From positions 372,001 to 436,000 of the forward strand of contig NZ_FVZB01000007.1 of the NCBI RefSeq assembly GCF_900166655.1: a DNA stretch of 64,000 nt, given 5' to 3'. This stretch comes from Halobacillus hunanensis (GTDB taxonomy: Bacteria; Bacillota; Bacilli; Bacillales; Halobacillaceae). The translations under genes were made by a program, and so were the position numbers. Position 1 is the stretch's first letter; every line of letters starts with the position of its first letter. The notes beneath the pieces were generated by a model, which saw nothing but the letters and a program-made list of their open reading frames with translations, was not told the origin of the DNA and did not search any database. Positions 42,536 through 50,756 of this stretch are shown one piece after another.

Positions 42536-42970
42536 ATGATGAAGCCCTATAAGCAGTTTTTTTATGCATATAACGCAACCTATAGACCCTATGTAAACCA
42601 ATTAAATCACGAATTAGCCGAATTTCAGTTGTATAGTTCGCAGTGGCGAATTATGCATTTTATTTTGCACAATGGCGGTCAAACCGTCAGTGATATCGCT
42701 ATCTATCAAAAAGTGGAGAAACCGACTACCACTAAAATGGTGCACAAGTTAATTGAACTTGGGTATTTGCAGGCAAGTGCCGGAGCAGATAAACGAAGTA
42801 AGGTGATTGAACTAACGGATAAAGGGCAGGAAATTTGTGATCAGGTTCAAAAGAAAATTAGTCAATTTCAAAGCTACTTATTAGAGGATATTCCGGAAGA
42901 CGAACAACTAATTGCTGCTCGTCTCTTAGAACATATTTCAGGAAAGATAACAGATTATAGGAAAGGATGA
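42536..42970 (+). CDS. MarR family repressor
   Basis: A 144-residue winged-helix regulator (SSQWRIMHFILHNGGQTVSD, KVEKPTTTKMVHKLIELGYL, DKRSKVIELTDKGQE). It probably binds the palindrome at its own promoter and controls the MFS exporter gene 6 bases downstream. Inducer unknown. GGAGGTGGT is the binding site for ribosomes. Confidence 0.92.
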   Translation: MMKPYKQFFYAYNATYRPYVNQLNHELAEFQLYSSQWRIMHFILHNGGQTVSDIAIYQKVEKPTTTKMVHKLIELGYLQASAGADKRSKVIELTDKGQEICDQVQKKISQFQSYLLEDIPEDEQLIAARLLEHISGKITDYRKG

Positions 42971-42976
42971 GGTCTT

Positions 42977-44185
42977 TTGGTTAAAGAGAGATTATGGACA
43001 AAGGATTTTGTCTTTGTGTCGATCGTCAACTTTGTGTTGATGCTATCGATGTATTTATTATTAGTCACCATGACAACTTATTCCATCAAAACATATGGAG
43101 CTTCCGCTAGCCTTGGCGGATTAGTTGCCAGTATATTTGTCATTGGATCGTTGATAGGACGCTTATTTTCAGGGAAAACAATTCAAGATATCGGAAGTAA
43201 AAAAATATTAATCATGGGTATTTCTGCCTTCTTTATTTTGTCATTATTCTATTTTCTTTCCATTAGTATTTATGCCTTAATTGTACTGCGTTTGGTACAG
43301 GGTATTGCCCTGGGGATGGCGACAACAGCTACAGGTACGATCGTTGCTGAGGTGATTCCTTCAAGTCGAAACGGCGAGGGAATTGGTTATTTTAGTATGA
43401 GTGTTGTATTAGCTACAGCGATTGGACCGTTGATCGGGGTAGCCCTTGTTTCGTCGATCGGCTATACGAGTATTTTTGTATTTTCTACCGTGATGGCATT
43501 GGTCAGTGTCCTGCTCGGCGTTGTTGTAAAAGCACCAAACATAGAGAAAATAGCTGGTGCAGAAAGCAAAGCAGGGAAGGGATTCAAGTTATCCAATTTC
43601 TTTGAACTAAATGCGTTGCCAGTTGCCACTTCCATGTTTGTAGCTGCTTTTGCGTATTCAGGAATCTTATCCTTTATCACGGGGTATACGGCTGAAATTA
43701 ATTTGGTGCAGGCAGGTAGTTTTTATTTTCTTGTGTACGCCGTGGTTATCTTATTAACTCGTCCTATCTCTGGTCCGCTAATGGATAAAAAGGGCGGCAA
43801 CAGTGTTGCCTATCCCGGGCTGTTGATCTTTGCAGTCGGGATGCTTCTCCTTAGCCAAGTAACGACAGGCTGGGGCCTTTTACTTGCTGCAGCCATTATT
43901 GGCCTTGGCTATGGTAATTTCCAATCCACCTCCCAAGCGCTGGCTATAAAAGTGACCCCCAAACATCGTATGGGGTTAGCCAATTCAACGTATTTTATTG
44001 GTTTGGATCTAGGATTAGGGGCAGGACCGTTCGTATTGGGGTATATTGTTCCGATATCTGGATATAGAGGGATGTACGAGACACTTGTAGGCTTAATTAT
44101 TGTCGCTTTAGTTGTTTACTACTTTGCACATGGCAGAAAAGAAAAAGCACTTACAGAGCCACAAACGGCAGCTGTCAACGAATGA
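42977..44185 (+). CDS. MFS exporter controlled by MarR
   Basis: A 402-residue transporter with twelve helices. The motif GSLIGRLFSGKTIQDIGSKK after helix 2 and VIPSSRNGEGIGYFSMSVV in helix 5 (antiporter motif C region) are typical of Bacillus drug/siderophore exporters such as YwoG/YfkF. TTG start 6 bases after the regulator stop with AAAGGATGAGG; the two genes form an operon. A terminator follows. Confidence 0.9.
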   Translation: MVKERLWTKDFVFVSIVNFVLMLSMYLLLVTMTTYSIKTYGASASLGGLVASIFVIGSLIGRLFSGKTIQDIGSKKILIMGISAFFILSLFYFLSISIYALIVLRLVQGIALGMATTATGTIVAEVIPSSRNGEGIGYFSMSVVLATAIGPLIGVALVSSIGYTSIFVFSTVMALVSVLLGVVVKAPNIEKIAGAESKAGKGFKLSNFFELNALPVATSMFVAAFAYSGILSFITGYTAEINLVQAGSFYFLVYAVVILLTRPISGPLMDKKGGNSVAYPGLLIFAVGMLLLSQVTTGWGLLLAAAIIGLGYGNFQSTSQALAIKVTPKHRMGLANSTYFIGLDLGLGAGPFVLGYIVPISGYRGMYETLVGLIIVALVVYYFAHGRKEKALTEPQTAAVNE

Positions 44186-44192
44186 TCTTCTT

Positions 44193-44238
44193 GAAAAAGG
44201 AGTTGCACGAAAGACGTATCGTGCAACTCCTTTTCTAT
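44193..44238 (+). terminator. Terminator after the MFS gene
   Basis: AAAGGAGTTGCACGA / TCGTGCAACTCCTTT with TTCT tail. Confidence 0.9.
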
Positions 44239-44339
44239 TAGTATCTCAATTTATTTTCTAAATCCGCCATTAGTAGTTCTCAATCCATATCCTTCTAATA
44301 TATATGAAATGGAAGATATATTAGATGGAGGGCTGATAA

Positions 44340-44771
44340 ATGCAATATTATTATGGAAATCAGATGCCATTGCGTGTCCTTGATGAGGCGGAGTTTTGGA
44401 AACACCAGGAAGAAGAACATACGGTTGTGATTAGAGAACTTGTTCCCAATTTGGAACAACAATATGTTCAGGACCTAAAGGAATGGGAAAAAGAGTTTGC
44501 CAAGACACATCAACGAGTCGTCAGGTATATCGAGACCGTAAACCGTTCAAATGGACAAGTTTCTCAAAAGCTTTACCAGGATATTTTGCAGCTCGTTTCC
44601 TATTGCTTGGAGCAGAGTGATCAATTTATTAACTTTTGCCGTAAACTTATGGAAGAAAGTGAACCGATCAGCAGCAACCCTACAGCCAAAGTTGTGTTGA
44701 ACCACATAATTGTGGAATCAGAGTATTTTATTGGAGTGGCCCAAACGATTTTATATCAGTCGAAGATTTGA
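44340..44771 (+). CDS. DUF2935 protein, spore-related
   Basis: A 143-residue helical protein (DEAEFWKHQEEEHTVVIREL, then FINFCRKLMEESEPISSNPT and NHIIVESEYFIGVAQTIL). DUF2935 is a four-helix bundle with conserved His and Glu residues, found in spore formers, perhaps metal-binding. This one is a single unit. It starts MQYYYGNQ, a start shared with the Tyr-rich protein at 40599. GATGGAGGGC supplies the ribosome binding site. Confidence 0.82.
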   Translation: MQYYYGNQMPLRVLDEAEFWKHQEEEHTVVIRELVPNLEQQYVQDLKEWEKEFAKTHQRVVRYIETVNRSNGQVSQKLYQDILQLVSYCLEQSDQFINFCRKLMEESEPISSNPTAKVVLNHIIVESEYFIGVAQTILYQSKI

Positions 44772-44834
44772 ACCTGACTTCTAAAGGAGAAAGAGAATTG
44801 GTCTATCAGCAAATAAAATATTTGATGAATAGAA

Positions 44835-44866
44835 AACCATCCTTAAATGTTGGATGGTTTTTCTAT
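44835..44866 (+). terminator. Terminator downstream of DUF2935
   Basis: AAAACCATCC / GGATGGTTTT with a T-run. It lies within a spurious 66-codon frame. The remainder of 44867-45140 is AT-rich and shows no further gene. Confidence 0.85.
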
Positions 44867-45140
44867 TGCTTTTGTATAAGGAAGGGCGTATTTTTCATAG
44901 TGTACTTTTATGATTCCTTCACCAGAAATTTCCTTTATACAGTGGAACAAGTCCCGACCTTCATGTAATATTGTAAGTATATGGGAGAAAAAAACAAAAA
45001 ATCAATAGTGTAATAGGTGTGACTTAAACCTTAGTTTCATAGACTTGATTTTTCTCCCTGGATCATACACTCATAATGCAGTCATAGCTCTAGTAACAAA
45101 TGGTTATAAAACTCATTATTTTATACAAGGGGATCTCATT

Positions 45141-46358
45141 ATGAATGAAGGGAAAATTATTAAGTTTTATCGTGAGCAATCGGGAATGACACAAGAACAG
45201 CTTGGGAGGGGGATTTGTTCCGTTACCCATATCAGCAAAATTGAGCTCGGACAAACTCATTATTCTTCTGAAATTGTATCACTAGTAGCTGAACGTCTAA
45301 ACATCAATATGCATGCGGAGATCGATAATTTTATAACGGTAAAACAAAAGCTTGATCGCTGGCTTAACGCAATCAGTTTGGAGAGGAAACAGGAGTTTGA
45401 AGCGATCAGAAATGAACTCGCGGACAATCCACTCATTGAGATCTCTGAGTATCATTCCTTTTACTCCTTACTGTTGGCACGCTACTATCTGTTAATGGGA
45501 AAAAACGACGATGCCTGTAAGGTCGTAAGGAATATTAATCAAAAAACGCTCCCACCTTATGAATTCAATCTATTTAAACATGTACGGGGGATCCTTCTTT
45601 TAAAAAATCAGGAGTATCAGCAGGCTGTTGAAATCTTAAAGTCGATTAACAATGAAATTTACAAAAATCCGGAATACTACTACCATTTGGCGATCGCTTA
45701 TGAAGCTAATGATGCTAAACATATGGCCTATACGTGTGCTGTCGAGGCTCTTCAATATTTCAAAGAAACGAGCAACTTCTTAAGAATAATTGATGTAGAA
45801 ATGTTGCTATTGATTTTGAAGAGCCAGGATAAACATCATGATTTCAATGAACGACTTAGAAAATACGAGGCGCTCATTCAGAGTTGTGATTTGTGTCATA
45901 CAACAGGACGAAAGGCCAAAGTTCTTCACAATTTAGCTTTCGAATATTATGTTAGGGAGGATTTTGAAACAGCAGCCAGGCTTTACAATCAGTCCATGAA
46001 CCTTAAGAAAGTTAATACTGGTAACTATTTGCTGTCGTTAGAGGGGTATATTCAAAGCTGTGTCAGAGGGAATCTCTCTTATAAGGGTGAACTGTTGAGC
46101 TTTGCAGAGAATGCCGTTCAAGCAGCTGAAGAAATGGATGCACCGTTGTTTACATATCTTTTTAACTTGATTATTTATTTAATTCATCACGATCATATTA
46201 AGTACTATAGCTACTTAAGTGACCATGCTTTGCCTTTCTTTAAACAATACGGCCATGTTTATTTAGTGAAACGTTCTGAAAGAGAGCTCTTCACCTATTA
46301 CTCAAAAATTGGACAATTTAAAAAGGCTGTAGCTCTTGCCCAGCCTGTCATGAAATAA
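45141..46358 (+). CDS. RRNPP-type regulator (PlcR/NprR-like): HTH plus TPR
   Basis: A 405-residue protein with an N-terminal XRE helix-turn-helix (IKFYREQSGMTQEQLGRGIC, SVTHISKIELGQTHYS) and a long TPR superhelix (residues about 90-400; AYEANDAKHMAYTCAVEALQ, NLAFEYYVREDFETAARLYN). This is the architecture of peptide-sensing quorum regulators such as NprR and PlcR. It converges on a neutral protease gene, the classic NprR target. No pheromone gene of the NprX/PapR type was seen next to it. ATG at 45141 follows AAGGGGATC. Confidence 0.85.
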   Translation: MNEGKIIKFYREQSGMTQEQLGRGICSVTHISKIELGQTHYSSEIVSLVAERLNINMHAEIDNFITVKQKLDRWLNAISLERKQEFEAIRNELADNPLIEISEYHSFYSLLLARYYLLMGKNDDACKVVRNINQKTLPPYEFNLFKHVRGILLLKNQEYQQAVEILKSINNEIYKNPEYYYHLAIAYEANDAKHMAYTCAVEALQYFKETSNFLRIIDVEMLLLILKSQDKHHDFNERLRKYEALIQSCDLCHTTGRKAKVLHNLAFEYYVREDFETAARLYNQSMNLKKVNTGNYLLSLEGYIQSCVRGNLSYKGELLSFAENAVQAAEEMDAPLFTYLFNLIIYLIHHDHIKYYSYLSDHALPFFKQYGHVYLVKRSERELFTYYSKIGQFKKAVALAQPVMK

Positions 46359-46362
46359 GGGT

Positions 46363-46400
46363 ACGAGACCGCCCGTTACCCGGACGGTCTCGTTTATAAA
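46363..46400. terminator. Terminator between regulator and protease
   Basis: ACGAGACCG / CGGTCTCGT around CCCGTTACCCGGA, followed by TTTATAAA. It serves both convergent genes. Confidence 0.75.
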
Positions 46401-46403
46401 AAG

Positions 46404-48068
46404 TTATTCTACACCAACTGCTTCATAGGCTTTTTGCACAGCTTCTACCTCTGCTGAAGATTCACCATAGAGAGCTGTCGCGGCTTCAATGGCTGCTTGA
46501 CGCATCATGCTGAAGTCAGATGTGGCCGTTAAATATTGGGTGTTGGCTAGATAATAGATTTGTTCGGTTGCTTCGCGTCCAACTCCTTCGACAGTAACTC
46601 CGTAATGTGTGCCGCCTTCAGCAACCAGGTAGGCTGCTTTGTTATTGATGCTGGAGTTAATATGCACACCGCCGTTATCCGCCTCGCCTGTGTATCGTTT
46701 ACTGTAATGGTCTGGATAAGGACCTGTGAGAGCGTTCGTATAGGAAGCTGGGTCCTTCAAAGTACGCAAGGCATCTCCTTCGATATCCGGTGTATAAACA
46801 TCTTCACCCATCTTCCAATCTTCACGGTCAACCATGGTCCCAAGGATATCAGAGATGGATTCATTTAACGCCCCTGATTCCCCTTGGTAAATTAGACTGG
46901 AAGTTGTATCTGTCACAGCATGTGTCAGCTCATGGGCGATGACGTCTTTTGCTCCAGATAATGGGATGAACGTCTCGCCGTCACCATCACCGTACATCAT
47001 TTGTTTCCCGTTCCATGCCGCATTGTTCCATCCTTGTCCCACGTGGACGGAAGAAATCAGCTTCGCACCTTGGTCATCGTAAGAGTCCCGCCCGAAAGTA
47101 TCTTGGTAATAATCGTATACGTCAGCTGCATTGACTTGTGCTGACACAGCTGCAGGATCAGAGAAAAACTTATGGTCACTCGTAATTTCTTCGCCTGTAT
47201 AGTCAGCCAGCTGTGACAACAGATTGAAAATTAGCGGGCTGATATGCTGCGCATGGAATGTGTGAACGCCGTCTCCTCGTGTTTCATCAAATAGGAAGTA
47301 GTTTCCTTCTGTACCTTTGCTCATCTCGAACATCTGCTTTTGACCGAGCACGCCTTTTCCAAAACCGGTCACAAGATCGATTTCATTGATCATGTTAATC
47401 ACGTCGCCATTTGTAGCGTCAATAAAATAGTGCCAGTAACCTGGTTCAGGTTTTGAAGTAGAGGCCTTTACAAGGTAAGACAAATGAAATTCGCCATCAT
47501 GTTCGTAAATGTATAAGTTGCTGCTAATATCGCCGTCATATTCCTCAACGTGACCGATTTCCTTGTCGATGGCTGCTTTGGTGATATCTACTGCCTTTTG
47601 TTCTGAAATGGAAGGCTTCGTAGGAATATCTTTTTCTTCTAAATTAGGGACAACTTGGCCAAAAAATGATGTAACATGATTCTTCTCATTTAAGGTAATC
47701 GTTTGGTCCGAGCCGAAAATAGGGATGTCTTTGTACTGCTCCACGAGTCTGAGGTGGTGGGTTCCGCTTTCCTTATTCGCTTTTTGCTTCACAACTTTGA
47801 AGTTTTGTGCCGCATCTCCTTGTAACTTAAACAATTTACTGTTGGCATTGAGGAAAGCAAACGCGACTTCTTTTTCACTGAGCGTGTCAGCTTTCGTTAA
47901 GCCTTTTAACTGTGGTGCCTGCCAATTTCCAACGATGTAGGAGGGGGTATTGTATTTTTCATTGAATTCAACCTTTTTCTCGCTGGCGTGAACATTTGGG
48001 GCAACAGTGGCAAACCCGCCTAGTGCAAGGGATAGCGCCAATGTAGATGAAACAATTTTTTTATTCAA
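46404..48068 (-). CDS. Neutral protease, bacillolysin (M4 metalloprotease)
   Basis: A 554-residue secreted pre-pro-enzyme. Signal peptide MNKKIVSSTLALSLALGG, cut near VHAS; FTP and PepSY propeptide to about residue 230; M4 catalytic domain with HELTH near 376, the downstream Glu in SGALNESISD near 400, and the proton-donor His in DNGGVHINSS. It is a zinc- and calcium-dependent endopeptidase released to the medium. TTG start after GGGAGTGAAGG. The camelysin gene ends 50 bases upstream on the same strand with no terminator between, so it may be read with the matrix operon. Confidence 0.95.
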   Translation of the reverse strand: MNKKIVSSTLALSLALGGFATVAPNVHASEKKVEFNEKYNTPSYIVGNWQAPQLKGLTKADTLSEKEVAFAFLNANSKLFKLQGDAAQNFKVVKQKANKESGTHHLRLVEQYKDIPIFGSDQTITLNEKNHVTSFFGQVVPNLEEKDIPTKPSISEQKAVDITKAAIDKEIGHVEEYDGDISSNLYIYEHDGEFHLSYLVKASTSKPEPGYWHYFIDATNGDVINMINEIDLVTGFGKGVLGQKQMFEMSKGTEGNYFLFDETRGDGVHTFHAQHISPLIFNLLSQLADYTGEEITSDHKFFSDPAAVSAQVNAADVYDYYQDTFGRDSYDDQGAKLISSVHVGQGWNNAAWNGKQMMYGDGDGETFIPLSGAKDVIAHELTHAVTDTTSSLIYQGESGALNESISDILGTMVDREDWKMGEDVYTPDIEGDALRTLKDPASYTNALTGPYPDHYSKRYTGEADNGGVHINSSINNKAAYLVAEGGTHYGVTVEGVGREATEQIYYLANTQYLTATSDFSMMRQAAIEAATALYGESSAEVEAVQKAYEAVGVE

Positions 48069-48118
48069 GTTCCTTCACTCCCTTAGTAAAATTTGATAGA
48101 CCCTTCATGATAAATCTC

Positions 48119-48712
48119 CTATTTTTCTTCGCCATCGCCTTGAGTGGCATTAAACTTCCAGTCTACTTGAAGCTTGTCTCCTTGGAAGATGTTCTGATCT
48201 TCACCGTTGTCCACAAACTCAAACTCTACCCATAATTCGTTCGAAGCACCGGAAGTAAGTCCGCCTTTTTGTTCCCATAACGGATCCCACACTTCTCGCT
48301 GCACAACGTCAGGATCCATGTTCTTGAGTTCGTGTAGTGTCGTTTGAAAAACGGGTTCACTTTCCTTGTCCCAGTTAAAAAGGAAGTTGACTCTGATGTG
48401 CTTGCCAAAGTCAGCTGATCCATTGTCACCTTGAGCATCGATGATTTGGTAATCTGTTAGTAGATTGACGGTGTCGATTTTCACACTGCCATCGTTGGCG
48501 AGTTTGAATTCACGGACCATCGTGTCGCCAGGTTTTAGATTGCTGACGTCAATAATTTTCTGAGGATCCACGGATAAATCTAACGTCCCTGCTGCAAACG
48601 TATTGTTTGTCGTCTCCGTGTCGCTGAAATACGCAAATGTACCTCCCCCGATTAATGATAAGCCGAGTGATGCCGTAACAACACTCATTCCCAGTTTCTT
48701 TTTCATACCCAT
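48119..48712 (-). CDS. calY: Camelysin/TasA-family matrix protein (CalY-like)
   Basis: A 197-residue exported protein with a signal peptide of the SipW type: MKKKLGMSVVTASLGLSLIG then GGTFAYFSDTE, the A-Y-F-S-D motif of TasA and camelysin. The mature domain is a beta sandwich (NNTFAAGTLDLSV, SNLKPGDTMVREFKLANDGS). TasA-family proteins form biofilm fibres; camelysin has also been described as a surface metalloprotease. ATG at 48712 follows GGGAGGAGA. The signal peptidase SipW is encoded just upstream. Confidence 0.93.
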   Translation of the reverse strand: MGMKKKLGMSVVTASLGLSLIGGGTFAYFSDTETTNNTFAAGTLDLSVDPQKIIDVSNLKPGDTMVREFKLANDGSVKIDTVNLLTDYQIIDAQGDNGSADFGKHIRVNFLFNWDKESEPVFQTTLHELKNMDPDVVQREVWDPLWEQKGGLTSGASNELWVEFEFVDNGEDQNIFQGDKLQVDWKFNATQGDGEEK

Positions 48713-48788
48713 TTGTAATCTCCTCCCTAGTAATTGTTCTATTAAACTCTTATGTATCCCAGAAAAATACAAAAGAAGAATAATCAAA

Positions 48789-49349
48789 TTAAGCAGATTG
48801 TTTTTCGGATTTTCCATCAATTTCTCTAACAATTTGAAAGATGGAACCGATCGAATACAAGAATAAAATGACTCCAGGCACAATGAGCAATAAAGCAGCA
48901 CCTGCTTTGGAACTAGCGTAGCTTAATAAATACCCAATATATGGAACAGTAAAATCAACATAATGGCCAATTACGTTCTGTGAAAGAACAGGGTCTGCGT
49001 CAACGGATTCGTTATGGTCACCTTTAGTGGTATAGATCCACTCACCATCTACCTGTTTCGCGTCGACAATACGGTGGGTGATCAGTTTGTCGTCTTCAGA
49101 TCGAAATGTAATGACTTCCCCTTTTTGATAGGTCATTTCTTCTTGTTTTGGCTTGATTGCTATGATCGATCCTGTCTGAAAGGTGGGCTCCATCGATCCA
49201 GAGAGCACAGTCTTTAGCTGATAGCCAAATATGGTGGGTTCTCCACCGCTTGCCTTTGAAGAAATGACGATAATCGCTAAACAAATCATGACGCCAATCA
49301 AGAGATACGTGACGAGACTGCTAATGATTTTTAAGGTTTTCTTCATCAT
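48789..49349 (-). CDS. sipW: Signal peptidase I SipW (ER type)
   Basis: A 186-residue membrane peptidase. The nucleophile is in VLSGSMEPTFQ, the usual lysine is replaced by His in LITHRIVDA, and GDHNESVDADPV completes the active site, as in B. subtilis SipW and archaeal/eukaryotic signal peptidases. Two membrane helices flank the domain (residues 10-30, 145-170). It should process TasA/camelysin-type substrates. It overlaps the upstream gene by 29 bases, and AGGAGGAAACC is within that gene. Confidence 0.95.
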   Translation of the reverse strand: MMKKTLKIISSLVTYLLIGVMICLAIIVISSKASGGEPTIFGYQLKTVLSGSMEPTFQTGSIIAIKPKQEEMTYQKGEVITFRSEDDKLITHRIVDAKQVDGEWIYTTKGDHNESVDADPVLSQNVIGHYVDFTVPYIGYLLSYASSKAGAALLLIVPGVILFLYSIGSIFQIVREIDGKSEKQSA

Positions 49350-50193
49350 CTTGAGTGGTTTCCTCCTTTTCTTGGTTTGTACCTTTATCTTCCATTGGTT
49401 CTGATGGCTCTTTAGTTATTGGGTCTTGCTTTTGAGTAGTAGGTTGGCTGTTTTCTTTTGGCGGGGGTTCCTTGGTGGACTCAGTTTCTGCTTCTTTTGT
49501 TCCCTTGGCAGGAGGTTTCTGATCAGATGTTTCTTTGGTGGATGACCCTTTCTGTGGAGGTTCCTCTTTGCTTTGGTTTTCCTTTTCAGGTTGCTCCTTT
49601 TGATTAGCATTCTTTTTATGCGTTGTTTCTGTCTGTTGATCGGCTGCCGGTTCAGGCGTTTGTTCTCGCTCACTGCGTTTTTGTTTCAAGTCTTCGATGG
49701 CTTCTCGTAGATTAGTTGATACGCGTTTGCTTTGCTGCGAATCTATTTTCTTGTTACATGTCTCATAGAGCTTTTGGATTTTATCGAGGCCAGCTTGTAC
49801 ATACTGAGGTGAACCCTTGTCAGTGGTTGATACAGCCCGTTGCTCATACTTTCCAACTTGATCACGAATGGCTTTTAACTGTTGGGTAAGGTGCTTGATC
49901 TCTTCACGCGCCTTTTGTAATGTCACAAGTTTAGCTTCAGCCTGGTGAATGGATAAATCATGAACTGTTATGGCAAGAATGTCGTCATAAGCAGCATTTA
50001 TGCGAGTTGAAAGTAGCTTTGCTTGCTCTACTAATTCGTCACTGGCTTCAGGAAAAACAACAGCAGCTGTAATGGTCGAAGTTGAGGATTCCTGATCAGA
50101 AAATACAGCCTCGGTTTCATCAACGACGGTTGAGGTTAAATAAAAGGTAATGCTGCATAAGCATGCCAGTACAGTTATTTTTCTAATGTTCAT
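49321..50193 (-). CDS. DUF4047-like matrix accessory protein
   Basis: A 290-residue secreted protein: signal peptide MNIRKITVLACLCSITF, A-V-F-S-D motif as in SipW substrates (DETEAVFSDQESSTSTIT), a coiled coil to about residue 160 (EIKHLTQQLKAIRDQVGKYE) and a long disordered tail rich in Glu, Lys, Thr, Pro and Gln. It resembles DUF4047 proteins found next to sipW, and stands where TapA stands in B. subtilis. ATG at 50193 follows GCAGGTGAAATC; an upstream ATG at 50214 is less likely. First gene of the matrix operon. Confidence 0.82.
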   Translation of the reverse strand: MNIRKITVLACLCSITFYLTSTVVDETEAVFSDQESSTSTITAAVVFPEASDELVEQAKLLSTRINAAYDDILAITVHDLSIHQAEAKLVTLQKAREEIKHLTQQLKAIRDQVGKYEQRAVSTTDKGSPQYVQAGLDKIQKLYETCNKKIDSQQSKRVSTNLREAIEDLKQKRSEREQTPEPAADQQTETTHKKNANQKEQPEKENQSKEEPPQKGSSTKETSDQKPPAKGTKEAETESTKEPPPKENSQPTTQKQDPITKEPSEPMEDKGTNQEKEETTQDDEENLKNH

Positions 50194-50292
50194 GATTTCA
50201 CCTGCCATTCTCATACTGCTTATTTATGGGCCGCAGCCCTTACGAAAAACGATAAGCTGATTTCCTTAAAGTGTAAATGGGGGGAATACGCC

Positions 50293-50373
50293 GTGAATAA
50301 AGAAGAGAATCATAGTGAGTTTTGTCACTTAAAGGATTATTACTCTTATTTCATGAGGAAAGCACCACATTAA
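50293..50373 (+). CDS. Candidate 26-residue peptide ORF
   Basis: GTG start after ATGGGGGGAA at normal spacing; the peptide reads VNKEENHSEFCHLKDYYSYF and a basic end. It lies divergent to the matrix operon, where regulators of that operon are often placed, but no family is recognised. Downstream to 50682 I see nothing more than AT-rich sequence. A hairpin GGAGTAGGGAA / TTTCCTACTCC follows at 50683-50727. Confidence 0.35.
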   Translation: MNKEENHSEFCHLKDYYSYFMRKAPH

Positions 50374-50682
50374 TCCCCCTAATAAGGTATAATTCCTTGT
50401 ATGGAAAATAGTTCCTACAGTCTAGTGGAGAATCGCTGAACATAAAAAAGTCCCGCTTAAACAGCTGGGAAGTATTGCTCATTATCTTCAAAAGGTTAAG
50501 AATAGAGGTGGAAGGGTTTTATGAATATCTATCAGGTGTAAGAGAGATAATCAAAATCGGTTTTTGTTTAAGGCGGCTTGAAATTAAGTGAAAGCGTGGT
50601 AACTCAGAATTAAGAATAATATGGGGAAGAAAATGATCATAGAGCGTCGTTCTGAATAACGCAAGGTTCGATCAACTTTATG

Positions 50683-50730
50683 GGAGTAGGGAACGTTTTG
50701 AAGAGTGTTTTCCTACTCCTTTTAGTACTG
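50683..50730. terminator. Terminator between peptide region and sqhC
   Basis: GGAGTAGGGAA / TTTCCTACTCC with TTTT on the right side. It stops rightward RNA before sqhC's 3' end, and may also help end sqhC. Confidence 0.7.
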
Positions 50731-50756
50731 CTTAGGATGAGCTAGTTCTCTGGTGA

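Noticed and set aside
44768-44968. 66-codon frame overlapping the end of the DUF2935 gene
   Set aside because: It contains an intrinsic terminator and a low-complexity aromatic tail, and has no ribosome binding site.
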